DNA of 64,000 nt. Source: an uncultured Lachnospiraceae bacterium. Its GTDB lineage: Bacteria; Bacillota; Clostridia; Lachnospirales; Lachnospiraceae. The stretch covers positions 186,001 to 250,000 of the forward strand of contig CANQAP010000001.1 in assembly GCA_947589305.1 (NCBI GenBank), in the 5' to 3' direction. Numbering within the stretch: position 1 is the stretch's first letter; each line of letters opens with the position of its first letter. A model generated the notes under the pieces. The model saw only the letters and a program-made list of their open reading frames with translations. It was not told the DNA's origin and did not search any database. Below, piece by piece: positions 54,500 through 63,909 of the stretch. Both the position numbers and the translations under genes were made by a program.

Positions 54500-55480
54500 T
54501 TATTTCTCCGGATCCGCTGCCGGAATCTCGTGCAATAAATTCTGCATTTCCGTATACAGTCCTGCCCGTGATCCCGCATGGCATATAACGGCGATATATT
54601 CCTGTCCTTCGGTATCTTCCGCATCCACGATCAGGCAATAACCGGCTTCGTTTGTAGTACCCGTCTTGCCGCAGACTACGGTCAGACCGTCCGGCGCCGC
54701 ATAGGTCTGCGATACAAACAGATTCGAGTTCCCGATCGGAATTCCCACAGATATCCCCTCGGCAGTCGTATACTGAAACGTATGCTCCGCTTGTCCGGAA
54801 ATGGATCGAAACTCTTCGTGCCGGATCAATTCTTTAAATATTAAATACAGATCATATGCCGTCGTATAGTGGGAAGGCGAATGCAGTCCGTTCGGATTTA
54901 CAAAATGCGTGTGCGTCGCACCAAGTTCCGCCGCTCTGGTATTCATTAATTCGGCGAACGATTCATCATCGCCTGCAACATAACGACCAAGAGCCACTGC
55001 GCAATCATTGGCAGACGTCACCAACATACCGTACATTAATTCTTCCACGGTAATGGTGTCTCCCACTTGCAGACCAATGGCTACCGCCTGTGGATCGTAT
55101 AATAAGATCGGTGTCTGTATCGTTACCGTATCGGAAAGATTCCCATGTTCTAGGACAAGAAGCGCGGTCATGATCTTTGTGATGCTGGCAGGATAAACCG
55201 TTTCATACGGATTCACATCCGCGATCACCTCATTGGTGGTATTGTTGATACACAAACCTGCGGCATACGCGGCATCCTGATGGCTCTTTTGTTCCGGAAT
55301 CGCCACATGCCCGGCGTAATTGCTGCTGATCTCCGGCACCGGCAGAACATCCAGATGATATACGCGACCTGATTCAAATGTAAATGTATCTGTCATGGCA
55401 CTCTTAGCCTTGCTGCTGATACAGCCGCTCAGGCAAAGCAGAAACGATAAACAGATACATAGGATTTTTTTTCGATTCAT
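54500..55480 (-). CDS. D-alanyl-D-alanine carboxypeptidase, lipoprotein form
   Basis: A 326-residue penicillin-binding protein of the S11/DacA type that trims the terminal D-Ala of stem peptides. The N-terminus is a lipoprotein signal with lipobox LSGC (Cys20). The active-site motifs are S99-I-T-K102, S156-A-N158 and KTG in CGKTGTTNEAG near 270. The usual C-terminal amphipathic membrane anchor is missing, in agreement with lipid anchoring at the other end. It follows mgsA in the min-rodA cluster. Confidence 0.93.
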   Translation of the reverse strand: MNRKKILCICLSFLLCLSGCISSKAKSAMTDTFTFESGRVYHLDVLPVPEISSNYAGHVAIPEQKSHQDAAYAAGLCINNTTNEVIADVNPYETVYPASITKIMTALLVLEHGNLSDTVTIQTPILLYDPQAVAIGLQVGDTITVEELMYGMLVTSANDCAVALGRYVAGDDESFAELMNTRAAELGATHTHFVNPNGLHSPSHYTTAYDLYLIFKELIRHEEFRSISGQAEHTFQYTTAEGISVGIPIGNSNLFVSQTYAAPDGLTVVCGKTGTTNEAGYCLIVDAEDTEGQEYIAVICHAGSRAGLYTEMQNLLHEIPAADPEK

Positions 55481-55504
55481 TTTAAACGCTTTAACTCATT
55501 CAAA

Positions 55505-55900
55505 TTATTTATAGATATCTCTCCACTCCAAATCGCCGCGTTCCAGCGCTTTGATCAGAAGCTCTGCGGTCGCGAGATTGGTGGCTAATGGGATGTTGTG
55601 CATATCACATAGCCGGAAAATATTGTTAAAATCCACCTCATGGGATTTCGGATTTAACGGATCACGTAGAAAAATCAACATGTCCAAATCATTATTTTCA
55701 ATCTGAGAGCCGAGCTGCTGCTCTCCCCCTAAATGCCCTGCTAAATATTTATAAATGGTAAGATTCGTGACTTCTTCAATCAAGCGTCCCGTTGTTCCGG
55801 TTGCGAACAAGGAATGCTTACTTAAGATTCCCCTGTATGCGATACAAAAATTCTGCATCAGCTTCTTCTTTGTATCATGTGCGATTAGTCCGATATTCAT
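55505..55900 (-). CDS. mgsA: Methylglyoxal synthase, with Glu at the usual catalytic Asp
   Basis: A 131-residue enzyme that would convert dihydroxyacetone phosphate to methylglyoxal and phosphate. MNIGLIAHDTKK, ATGTTGRLI (phosphate site) and IPLATNLATAELLI are family motifs. The catalytic Asp71 of E. coli lies in GGDQQ; here the same place reads GGEQQ (Glu60). The other acidic and histidine residues (Asp80, His87, Asp90) are kept. It starts 9 bp after the rodA stop and is co-transcribed with it. Confidence 0.9.
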   Translation of the reverse strand: MNIGLIAHDTKKKLMQNFCIAYRGILSKHSLFATGTTGRLIEEVTNLTIYKYLAGHLGGEQQLGSQIENNDLDMLIFLRDPLNPKSHEVDFNNIFRLCDMHNIPLATNLATAELLIKALERGDLEWRDIYK

Positions 55901-55909
55901 AGGCTCTCC

Positions 55910-57019
55910 TCAATACTTTTTTTTGTGCAGACCTACATTCAATACCAAGCCGATTCCCGCGCAGCTTGCCAGCAGGGAACTCAGACCGTAACTGACAAAC
56001 GGTAACGGCAGACCGGTATTCGGGAGGATCTGTGTTGCCACTCCGATATTGATAAACGTCTGAAAACAAATCAAAATTGCCACTCCTGCGGCAATCAGCA
56101 TACCTTCCGTATCTTCCGCCTTTCGGGCGATACGGATACATTGTAACACTATTAATAGTATAATTGCAATAATAAACACACACCCGATGAACCCTAATTC
56201 TTCCCCGACCACCGAAAAAATAAAGTCGGTCTGTTGTTCGGAAATCAGGTTGGCATCTTTGACCGTAGCCAAAGAATCCGAGTTCATTCCTTTTCCGTTG
56301 AGCATGCCGGAACCGATCGCCATCACCGAATTTGACTGCTGATAGCCCGTGGTCAATTCATATTCCTGTGGATAACGGAACGCCAAAATACGCCCTTGCT
56401 GATATTCCGTTAACAGACTTTGATCCGGTTGCTGGATATACCAGAAAAAGAGACTGCTGAGCGGAATCAGGATCAGGATCGCGATACCGATCAGCTTATA
56501 ACTCAATCCCGCTACAAAGATCATGGCAAGTAAGATCAGAAACAGATCGATCGTCGTCGATAGATCCGGTTGTTTGTAAATGATATACAGCGGAACGGCA
56601 CAAAAAACCGCGACCAACAGCAGGTTTTTCCATGTGTTCAGCTTTTCTTTTACTTTGGTCAGCAATACAGCCAGACAAATGATCATCAGAATCTTGGAAA
56701 ACTCGGAAGGCTGAATCGTCATGCTGTCCCCAATGCCGTACCAACGCTTTGCATTATTGACCGTTTTACCGAACGGGATCAGTCCGAGCAGCATGATCAG
56801 ATTCAGAATATATATCACGATCCAGAATTTGCACAGAACATGATAATCAAACAGTGAGACGGCAGCCATGACGATCAGGCAGCCAACCAAACCGATGATC
56901 TGCTTTACCGTATAGGAACTGTCCGCACTGTTAATGACTACGGTACCAAAAATACACGCGACTACTACAAGGATCACTAATTTGAAGTTGTAATTTCTTA
57001 ACCGATAGCCTTTTAACAT
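55910..57019 (-). CDS. rodA: RodA-type SEDS peptidoglycan glycosyltransferase
   Basis: A 369-residue membrane protein that polymerises lipid II during elongation, together with a class B penicillin-binding protein. About ten membrane segments are predicted. SEDS motifs are visible: WYGIGDSMTIQPSEFSKI, QPDLSTT, GSGMLNGKGM, EQQTDFIFSVVGEELGF and LPFVSYGLSS. It is within one transcription unit with minCDE and near its likely partner mrdA. Confidence 0.95.
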   Translation of the reverse strand: MLKGYRLRNYNFKLVILVVVACIFGTVVINSADSSYTVKQIIGLVGCLIVMAAVSLFDYHVLCKFWIVIYILNLIMLLGLIPFGKTVNNAKRWYGIGDSMTIQPSEFSKILMIICLAVLLTKVKEKLNTWKNLLLVAVFCAVPLYIIYKQPDLSTTIDLFLILLAMIFVAGLSYKLIGIAILILIPLSSLFFWYIQQPDQSLLTEYQQGRILAFRYPQEYELTTGYQQSNSVMAIGSGMLNGKGMNSDSLATVKDANLISEQQTDFIFSVVGEELGFIGCVFIIAIILLIVLQCIRIARKAEDTEGMLIAAGVAILICFQTFINIGVATQILPNTGLPLPFVSYGLSSLLASCAGIGLVLNVGLHKKKY

Positions 57020-57029
57020 GAATATCGCC

Positions 57030-57317
57030 TTACTTTTTTATGTTATTTGCCTTTAATTCCTTGATCGGAATATTTGCATAGATTGCCGGAACGGTACCGT
57101 GTCCACCTTCTGATTCCGTCTGTGTGATCTGGATATCCAAGCCGGAGGAATCAATCTCAACATACTTAGAGATCACTTCAATGATCTCATTTTTAATCTG
57201 CTCCATAACGTCTGGCGAGCAATTTGCACGATCCGATACTAAAAGAAGCTTCAAACGATCTTTCGCATAGTCTCCAGAGGTCTTTTTTCTGCCAAAAAAT
57301 AACTCTTTTAATCCCAT
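57030..57317 (-). CDS. minE: Cell division topological specificity factor MinE
   Basis: A 95-residue protein that stimulates MinD ATPase and drives Min oscillation. The anti-MinCD region is near the start (SGDYAKDRLKLLLVSDR), followed by the dimerisation domain ending ANIPIKELK. GGAGGG precedes the ATG. Third in minC-minD-minE. Confidence 0.96.
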   Translation of the reverse strand: MGLKELFFGRKKTSGDYAKDRLKLLLVSDRANCSPDVMEQIKNEIIEVISKYVEIDSSGLDIQITQTESEGGHGTVPAIYANIPIKELKANNIKK

Positions 57318-57334
57318 TGTATTTTGCTCCCTCC

Positions 57335-58129
57335 TTAGTTATTGGATTTCTTAAATATCTTAGACAGCTTTTTAAAGAAACCGTCACTTGATAAATCCAG
57401 ATATGGTACTTCCTCACCCATGATCCGTTTACAGATATTGATATAGGCTTTACCCGGAAGCGTATTGTCTCCGACAAGCGGTTCCCCTTGGTTGGTAGAA
57501 ACAACGATATTTTCATCATCCGGAACGGCGCCGATCAGATCGATCGCCAAAATCTCAACCACATCATCAATCGACATCATATCGCCGCGTTTTACCATAT
57601 CCATGCGTATACGGTTCACGATCAGGTGAATACGTTTGATTTCATTGGCTTCCAATAGACCGATAATACGGTCGGCGTCTCGGATAGCCGAAACCTCCGG
57701 CGTTGTCACGACCAATGCGCGGTCTGCGGCAGCGATCGCATTCTTGAATCCCTGTTCGATACCCGCCGGGCAGTCTAACAGTATGTAATCAAATTCATCG
57801 CGTAATTCTTCCACCAGCTTTTTCATCTGTTCCGGTGATACAGAGGTCTTATCGCGCGTCTGCGCAGAAGGCAGTAAAAACAGGTTCGGATACCGTTTGT
57901 CCTTGATCAGAGCCTGCTTGTAGCGGCAGTTCCCTTCCACGACATCGACTAAGTTATATACGATTCTGTTTTCCAGTCCCATGACGACATCCAAGTTACG
58001 CAGCCCGATATCCGTGTCGATCAATACGACCTTCTTATCCAGCTTTGCAAGACCGGTACCGACATTGGCTGTCGTCGTAGTCTTGCCGACACCACCTTTT
58101 CCTGACGTTATTACAATCACTTCACTCAC
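57335..58129 (-). CDS. minD: Septum-site determining ATPase MinD
   Basis: A 264-residue ParA-type ATPase with deviant Walker A GKGGVGKTTT (residues 10-19), LIDTDIGLRNLD, LLDCPAGIEQG, and a C-terminal amphipathic membrane-targeting helix (GFFKKLSKIFKK). It binds membrane with ATP and recruits MinC. Confidence 0.98.
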   Translation of the reverse strand: MSEVIVITSGKGGVGKTTTTANVGTGLAKLDKKVVLIDTDIGLRNLDVVMGLENRIVYNLVDVVEGNCRYKQALIKDKRYPNLFLLPSAQTRDKTSVSPEQMKKLVEELRDEFDYILLDCPAGIEQGFKNAIAAADRALVVTTPEVSAIRDADRIIGLLEANEIKRIHLIVNRIRMDMVKRGDMMSIDDVVEILAIDLIGAVPDDENIVVSTNQGEPLVGDNTLPGKAYINICKRIMGEEVPYLDLSSDGFFKKLSKIFKKSNN

Positions 58130-58157
58130 TGTTTTATTCCTCCACTCATGTATAATG

Positions 58158-58877
58158 CTATATATTAATATCGTTTAACACCGCTTTGCTAACCGGTTCG
58201 ATATAAATATTTTCGTTCTCTACAAATGCGATCTGTGCATCCATTGATTTGCTGGCAAAATGTTTCTTCGGCTTGTCCGGCGACCGCGCAATGATATCGC
58301 CGATCTGAATCTGCATCGGATTCATGGATAATGCCAGAACAAACGCGTTCCGGTTTCCCGAAGCGCCGGCGACTGCTTTGCCTTTCAGGGATCCAAGGAT
58401 AATGATATTTCCGTTCGATATAACGGTGGAACCCGGATTGACGTCTCCGATCATTACCAGACTGCCTGAGGATTCCAGCGTCTGTCCCGACCGCAGAGTA
58501 CCTTTATAAAATAATCCGTCCGATTTATCCGGATAGATATAACGGGTCTCCTCTTCCGTAACTGCCACACCGGTATCCGGTGTATTCTCCTCAATGATCC
58601 GATAAAACTGTTCTTCGGTCGCTTTATGATTATCGATCACATACGGGATGCGGAGCGTGGTACGTTTCTTGATCAGAGTGAGAATCCGATCGATCTCTTC
58701 CGAACTCAAATCTCTTCCTTCAAACGTAATGACGCTTTGTGTATTGGTATTAAAATACTTGCTGGAATCGTCAAAACGCACGCCGATCTCGATCAGTAAA
58801 TCCTCAAACGGAATGTCCGGATCCAACACCAAGACGATTCCATATCGATTTCCTTTAATTAGTACATGTTCCTTCAT
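58158..58877 (-). CDS. minC: Septum-site determining protein MinC
   Basis: A 239-residue FtsZ assembly inhibitor. The N-terminal domain (1-110) is variable. The C-terminal right-handed beta-helix (about 125-210) has the expected glycine-turn repeats (LRSGQTLESSGSLVMIGDVNPG) and the MinD-binding segment. The ATG at 58877 is favoured because GAGGTG lies just upstream. First gene of the min-rodA unit. Confidence 0.94.
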   Translation of the reverse strand: MKEHVLIKGNRYGIVLVLDPDIPFEDLLIEIGVRFDDSSKYFNTNTQSVITFEGRDLSSEEIDRILTLIKKRTTLRIPYVIDNHKATEEQFYRIIEENTPDTGVAVTEEETRYIYPDKSDGLFYKGTLRSGQTLESSGSLVMIGDVNPGSTVISNGNIIILGSLKGKAVAGASGNRNAFVLALSMNPMQIQIGDIIARSPDKPKKHFASKSMDAQIAFVENENIYIEPVSKAVLNDINI

Positions 58878-58919
58878 GACACACCTCATCTAAGTAAAAT
58901 CTCCCACGGATACCTCTAC

Positions 58920-58947
58920 TATATATCAAATACCTTGGGCTTGGCAA
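58920..58947 (-). promoter_or_regulatory. Promoter candidate for minC-minD-minE-rodA-mgsA
   Basis: On the minus strand: TTGCCA (58942-58947), 16-bp spacer, TATATA (58920-58925), 43 bp before the minC start, just after the mrdA stop. Confidence 0.45.
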
Positions 58948-58951
58948 GTGT

Positions 58952-61816
58952 TTAATCGGTATGGGTACTGCTTCCGGACACTTCCTGATTCTCAAGCAGC
59001 TCCGGCTGGTAATAGTAGGCATAAATAAAACTTGCCAATTCTTCTGCATTGCCGGAAGAATGACCGAACGGAATAACGGTCGTTACCGTGATCTCCGGAT
59101 TTTCATACGGTGCAAAGGATACGAATAACGCGTGGCTGGCACGTGTCAGATCCTCCTGCGCCGTTCCGGTTTTACCTGCCACAGCCGTGTCCATCTGATT
59201 TAACAGACTGCTTGCCGCCGTATTGTTCGTGATGACACGCCGCATACCTTCATGGATCGTATTCCATAGCGCGTTGGATATTTCCGGATGGGAAACGACA
59301 TTCGGCTGTTTGGTATAGACGCTGTTTCCTTCATAATTCCGGATATCCTGAATCAGCGACAGATCATAACAGTCGCCTCGCGCCGCTACGGTGTTGACAT
59401 AGCGGGCAAGCTGTATCGGAGTATAGCTGTTCGAGCCTTGTCCGATCGCAGAACGCAACGCGTCTTCAGTGGATATATTCGGTTCCGCTTCCGGCAATTC
59501 GATACCGGTCTTGCGGTCTAATCCGAACACGGTTGTATATTTTGCCAAACGGTCCAGCCCCTGCTGTTCGATAAACGTGCCGCTTGCATTGAGTCCCAAC
59601 CGGTAACCGACTTCATAATAAAAGTAGTTACAGGATACTTCCAGCGCTGTCGCAATATCAATGGTACCGTGATTTCCCGGGTAAATCCAGCAACGCGGAC
59701 TCAGTGGCGCATCTTCAAATACGCCTTTTGTCTGAATGGTCTCGGTCAGTCCGAGGACGTTTTCCTGAACCCCTGCGACCGTAGACAGCATTTTGTAAGT
59801 AGAACCGGGTGCTGTCCGCTGCTGGGTCGCACGGTTAAACATCGGACTGGTAATATCCGCATTGATCTGCATATAATAGTCCGCGTCAATCGTATTGGTC
59901 AGCCGGTTATTATCGTAGCTTGGATAGCTCACGAGAGCCAGTATCTTTCCGGTATTTACTTCCGTCACGACCACCGAACCGGAACAAGGATCCAGTGCCA
60001 GTTGCGCGGGCGTGATCTCGAGATTCTGAATCTTGCGGTACATAAAAGCATACGCACTCATCTGTCCGCTCTGAAGCGACGGATAATCCGGATCGTCGGT
60101 GCTTAAAACACCTTGGTCATATAGCATCAGGCAGATTTGCCTGCCGTTCACTATTCCGGATTGTATCATATATTTGATGATCAGTTTGTCGAAATCATTG
60201 TCATTTTGTAATTCGTTCAGAATATTATTTACCAAAGCCGTATAGATCTCATCGGAGTCATAATAATCGCTGCTCATGTCAAAATTCGATATATTGATGG
60301 CGTTTTGGTTAATGGCATATCTGAGATACTCTCCCAACCCGATATTCCGGTTGTTGTAGAATTCCACAAATGTTTCATCGTTATCCGGTATCACCGTGAT
60401 ATCCAGCACTTCCGCATCCACCAGCATATCATAAACAAAATCCAGATATTCCTGATCCGATTCTGACAAACTTTTCATCGGCGTATCCGTTGCCAGCAAA
60501 TGCTGCTCCACCGTGGATAACACGACTTCCTTCCGGCTCTCAAACGTACTTAAAAATCCCTGCTCGGCTGCACTCGCTTCAGAAGAACGGATATGTTCCA
60601 TGGTCAGCGTATTATTATGAAATAAGGCGTAATACACGTCGTTGATCGGTATCAGGATATTTTTCTCCGTACCTTCTGAATTGCTCTCCGATAAATGTGC
60701 CAGCAGGATGCCCGCCAGTTCCCGTTCCAACGCGTCATAACAATATTTCGTCAGATCCGAATCAATGGAAAGATAGACGTCATTTCCCGCGACCGCATCA
60801 CTGCTGTCTACGACCTCCAGTACACGTCCCATATTGTCCACAAATAAATGCTGCGTGCCGTTTTGTCCACGCAACTCATCCTCTAACGTATGTTCAATTC
60901 CCATTTTACCTACGACGTCCGTTGAGGAATAGCGTTCGTCTTCCGGCAGTTCCGCATTATATTCCGCCAGTTCGTCCGAAGAAATATTACCGATATATCC
61001 GATAATATTTGCAAAATATTTCGCATCATTGTAGATACGGGTAGAATCCACCTGAACATCCATGCCCAGCAGATGATCTTTGTTTTCAGTGATCTGTGCC
61101 ACGCTTGCATCCGAGACATTCAGAGCGATCTTAACGGTGACATACTGCTGGAAGCGGTTCAGCCATAGGGAATAGCGAACCGCCATGATCTTCAAGGCTT
61201 CTTCTTTCGTATAAGAATCGGCAATGTCAAAATTACGATTCTTTCTTGCGTTATGATTGTTTCTTAAATACTCAAAAATCTCTTCCGGCGTTGCATCGGC
61301 ATGTTCTTTTAAATCTTCTTCATTCATGACAGCATAGACTGCCATACGAAAACGTGTCAGGGCATTCCCCTGAACGGTAAAATGAAGTTCCCCGTTTTCA
61401 TCCAATTCCATCGGGAAATCGTCATATAGTACGGTATCGCCGTTATTCTCTAAGATGCGGATCGTATCGTATACAATCTGGTTTTTTAACTCATTTTCCG
61501 ACATATTCAGCTTTTCAGCCTGCGATTCCAACAACGGGCTGTTGCCGAACGTCACGGAATAAGAGATCTGATTATAAGCCAGTTCGTTGCCGTTGCGGTC
61601 ATAGATGATCCCCCGGGATGCGGGCAGGGTCACGGTACGTTCCTGCATATACGTAAAGTTTTGAAGGTACTCCTGCCCGTCCACAATCTGCAGAACAAAC
61701 AACCGATAGATCAGGATGGCAAACAATATCACAAATAAAACAGTCAGCGGAAACAGCCGGTGACTCATATATTCTTTCAGATAGTCCTTAATCGCGCCAA
61801 ACAGTTCCTTGATCAT
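58952..61816 (-). CDS. mrdA: Penicillin-binding protein 2 (elongation D,D-transpeptidase), enlarged
   Basis: A 954-residue class B penicillin-binding protein, partner of RodA in cell elongation. One membrane segment at about 20-45, a dimerisation/pedestal region, and a C-terminal transpeptidase with S-x-x-K in APGSTYKM (near 669), SCN in EVSCNYFYYEVG (near 716) and KTGTAQ (near 880). PBP2 usually has about 600-720 residues; here about 250-300 extra, mostly acidic, residues lie between the dimerisation domain and the catalytic domain (roughly 375-610). It overlaps the mreD stop by 4 bp. Confidence 0.94.
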   Translation of the reverse strand: MIKELFGAIKDYLKEYMSHRLFPLTVLFVILFAILIYRLFVLQIVDGQEYLQNFTYMQERTVTLPASRGIIYDRNGNELAYNQISYSVTFGNSPLLESQAEKLNMSENELKNQIVYDTIRILENNGDTVLYDDFPMELDENGELHFTVQGNALTRFRMAVYAVMNEEDLKEHADATPEEIFEYLRNNHNARKNRNFDIADSYTKEEALKIMAVRYSLWLNRFQQYVTVKIALNVSDASVAQITENKDHLLGMDVQVDSTRIYNDAKYFANIIGYIGNISSDELAEYNAELPEDERYSSTDVVGKMGIEHTLEDELRGQNGTQHLFVDNMGRVLEVVDSSDAVAGNDVYLSIDSDLTKYCYDALERELAGILLAHLSESNSEGTEKNILIPINDVYYALFHNNTLTMEHIRSSEASAAEQGFLSTFESRKEVVLSTVEQHLLATDTPMKSLSESDQEYLDFVYDMLVDAEVLDITVIPDNDETFVEFYNNRNIGLGEYLRYAINQNAINISNFDMSSDYYDSDEIYTALVNNILNELQNDNDFDKLIIKYMIQSGIVNGRQICLMLYDQGVLSTDDPDYPSLQSGQMSAYAFMYRKIQNLEITPAQLALDPCSGSVVVTEVNTGKILALVSYPSYDNNRLTNTIDADYYMQINADITSPMFNRATQQRTAPGSTYKMLSTVAGVQENVLGLTETIQTKGVFEDAPLSPRCWIYPGNHGTIDIATALEVSCNYFYYEVGYRLGLNASGTFIEQQGLDRLAKYTTVFGLDRKTGIELPEAEPNISTEDALRSAIGQGSNSYTPIQLARYVNTVAARGDCYDLSLIQDIRNYEGNSVYTKQPNVVSHPEISNALWNTIHEGMRRVITNNTAASSLLNQMDTAVAGKTGTAQEDLTRASHALFVSFAPYENPEITVTTVIPFGHSSGNAEELASFIYAYYYQPELLENQEVSGSSTHTD

Positions 61817-62325
61817 CCGGCATCACTCCCTTCTTCTTTCCGTTTCAGCCACCGGTTGATCTTTACTAACGGCTTGTATAAGATCAGCGTCATTGCCATG
61901 GTATAAATCATTTCCGGCAGGATCACATGGAGAAAATAAAAGGAGATCTCCAGACGGTTCCTCATCAGATATGCCACCACATAAACGATCAGGTTATATA
62001 CAAAATCATTTGCTCCCACCATCAGCATTGGCAGCAAAATATCCTCCATGTAATAGACGCGGTGGAAAAATCCGTTGATATATCCCAGATACATATAAAG
62101 AAGCGCATACGGTCCTATGATCGTACCGTAAAACAGATCCAGTAACAGACCGGAGCAAAAACCGACCAGCATCCCTTCCTTTCTTCCGCGCATCATGCCG
62201 AACGACATCGTAGGGATCAGTAATAGGTTCGGTACGATATCGTTGAGGCTCAGATAACGGAAAAAAGCGGTCTGCAACAGAAAACATATTAAAATGATCA
62301 ATAATTGTATCAGAAATCTACGCAT
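61813..62325 (-). CDS. mreD: Rod shape-determining protein MreD
   Basis: A 170-residue membrane protein with about five membrane segments that joins MreB/MreC in the elongation complex. Family features are the hydrophobic N-terminal segment LLIILICFLLQTAFF and GFCSGLLLDLFYGTIIGPYAL. The ATG at 62325 lies 4 bp after the mreC stop; a longer in-frame reading would overlap mreC extensively. It is coupled to mrdA through an ATGA overlap. Confidence 0.93.
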   Translation of the reverse strand: MRRFLIQLLIILICFLLQTAFFRYLSLNDIVPNLLLIPTMSFGMMRGRKEGMLVGFCSGLLLDLFYGTIIGPYALLYMYLGYINGFFHRVYYMEDILLPMLMVGANDFVYNLIVYVVAYLMRNRLEISFYFLHVILPEMIYTMAMTLILYKPLVKINRWLKRKEEGSDAG

Positions 62326-62329
62326 ATAT

Positions 62330-63187
62330 TCACTCTTCTTCTTCCACGTCCTGTTTGAGCTGCAGTATGACCAAAACGGTCTGAATATTGTCAAAATCCA
62401 CTGCCGGCGTCACATCCCCGGACATTGTAAGGTTATTCGAATCCAATGTCAGATTGGAGACATATCCGATCGTAATGCCCGGCAGAAATTTGTCGCTGAT
62501 GTTGGACGTGATCAGTTCGTCTCCCTCCGAGATTTCCGCTTCTTTATGGATATGCTCGACGCGGATATACCCCTCATCCATATATTTTTCGTCGCCTAAT
62601 ACGTTGCACAAGGAAGAATCCGTTATGAACATGGCGCTGACATTACTGTTATCATCGATGATGGAACGGACTTTTGAATAATTGGGACCCGCCTCGGTCA
62701 CGATACCGACCAGACCGTTTCCTGCCATGACATTACATCCTTCCTGTATGCCGGCTTCCGTACCCTTATCAAGAATAAAGGTATCAAACCAATTACTGGC
62801 ATCCTTCGATATAACGTTTGCCGCTACTTTCTCATAATCCGGATAACGGGAATCCAGTTCATACAGTTCACGTAGATCATCCAGCTCCTGAGCATCCGAG
62901 AGGTTGATCCGGTTGTTGGTCTGATATTCGTCCAACCGGTTCCGTAATTCTTCGTTTTCTGCCTGAAGCGTCTGAATATCGGTGATCATATCCAGTTTGT
63001 CACCGACCCATTCGCCGATCACGTTGATGCCCTTCTGCATTGGTGTGATCGTGACGCCTGTAATATATCGCAACGGGGTCAGAGTTTCCTCAAACGCATA
63101 GGACATACCGATCAGAATCAGACATACAATAGTCAGGATCAGCAATATATACTTTGGTGGAATACTGTTTTTATTATGAAAATTCAT
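62330..63187 (-). CDS. mreC: Rod shape-determining protein MreC
   Basis: A 285-residue bitopic protein. One membrane segment (about 12-30), a coiled coil (about 65-110) and the extracytoplasmic beta-rich domain (NVISKDASNWFDTFILDKGTEAGI, NGLVGIVTE, VMAGNGLVG). It scaffolds PBP2 in elongation. mreB is not adjacent in the window. Confidence 0.95.
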   Translation of the reverse strand: MNFHNKNSIPPKYILLILTIVCLILIGMSYAFEETLTPLRYITGVTITPMQKGINVIGEWVGDKLDMITDIQTLQAENEELRNRLDEYQTNNRINLSDAQELDDLRELYELDSRYPDYEKVAANVISKDASNWFDTFILDKGTEAGIQEGCNVMAGNGLVGIVTEAGPNYSKVRSIIDDNSNVSAMFITDSSLCNVLGDEKYMDEGYIRVEHIHKEAEISEGDELITSNISDKFLPGITIGYVSNLTLDSNNLTMSGDVTPAVDFDNIQTVLVILQLKQDVEEEE

Positions 63188-63219
63188 GTTCTGCTTCTTT
63201 CTAACTCACTACATATCTC

Positions 63220-63909
63220 CTACAAAAGCCGGTGCTTGGCAAAGCTATAATAGGAACGGCCGCCGATAATGATATGATCCAGTAAGGGAATCTGCAAAAG
63301 CGTTCCCGCTTCCTTTACCTGATTAGTCAATCGGATATCTTCCGGACTGGGCTGCGGGTTGCCGGAGGGATGATTATGGATCAGCACCAAATGCACCGCA
63401 TTGCATTTTAACGCTTCCAAATACAATTCACGCGGCGACACTAAAGAAGCGTTTACCGTTCCTTTTGTAAGCAGTCTATGTTTTAATAATTGGCACTTTT
63501 GATCCAAATAAACCACGTAAACACATTCCTGTGTTGCAAATCGCAGTTCTTCCGTAAAATATCGGGCGATCGATTCCGGTGTTCCAAGGATCATCTGTTC
63601 TTCCGGAACACATCGGGCGATCCGTTTTGCCAGTTCGGCAATCGCCTGTAACTGCACCGCTTTCACTCTCCCGACACCTGCAATTTCCATCAGTTGTTCC
63701 CGGCTGAGATAGCAAAGTCCCAGCAGATTCGGATGCAATTCATCCTTTTTCAGAACCTGATGGGCCAGTTGCAGGGAATTATACCCGACGCAACCGGTAC
63801 GTAAAATCACTGCCAACAGCTCCGCGTCCGTCAATGCTTCCGGTCCAAGCCGTTCACAACGTTCATAAGGACGTTCCGACAACGGAAGGTCCTTGATACA
63901 TTCGCTCAT
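63220..63909 (-). CDS. radC: RadC-family JAB domain protein
   Basis: A 229-residue protein. A UPF0758 helix-hairpin-helix region (10-85, with LLAVILRTG and IAGVGRVKAVQL) precedes an MPN/JAB domain whose metal motif H-x-H-x7-S-x2-D is intact in IHNHPSGNPQPSPED (near 175-188). A role in DNA repair was once claimed but is not established. The ATG at 63909 follows AAAGGAC; longer in-frame starts upstream are unsupported. radC-mreBCD adjacency is widespread in Firmicutes. Confidence 0.94.
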   Translation of the reverse strand: MSECIKDLPLSERPYERCERLGPEALTDAELLAVILRTGCVGYNSLQLAHQVLKKDELHPNLLGLCYLSREQLMEIAGVGRVKAVQLQAIAELAKRIARCVPEEQMILGTPESIARYFTEELRFATQECVYVVYLDQKCQLLKHRLLTKGTVNASLVSPRELYLEALKCNAVHLVLIHNHPSGNPQPSPEDIRLTNQVKEAGTLLQIPLLDHIIIGGRSYYSFAKHRLL

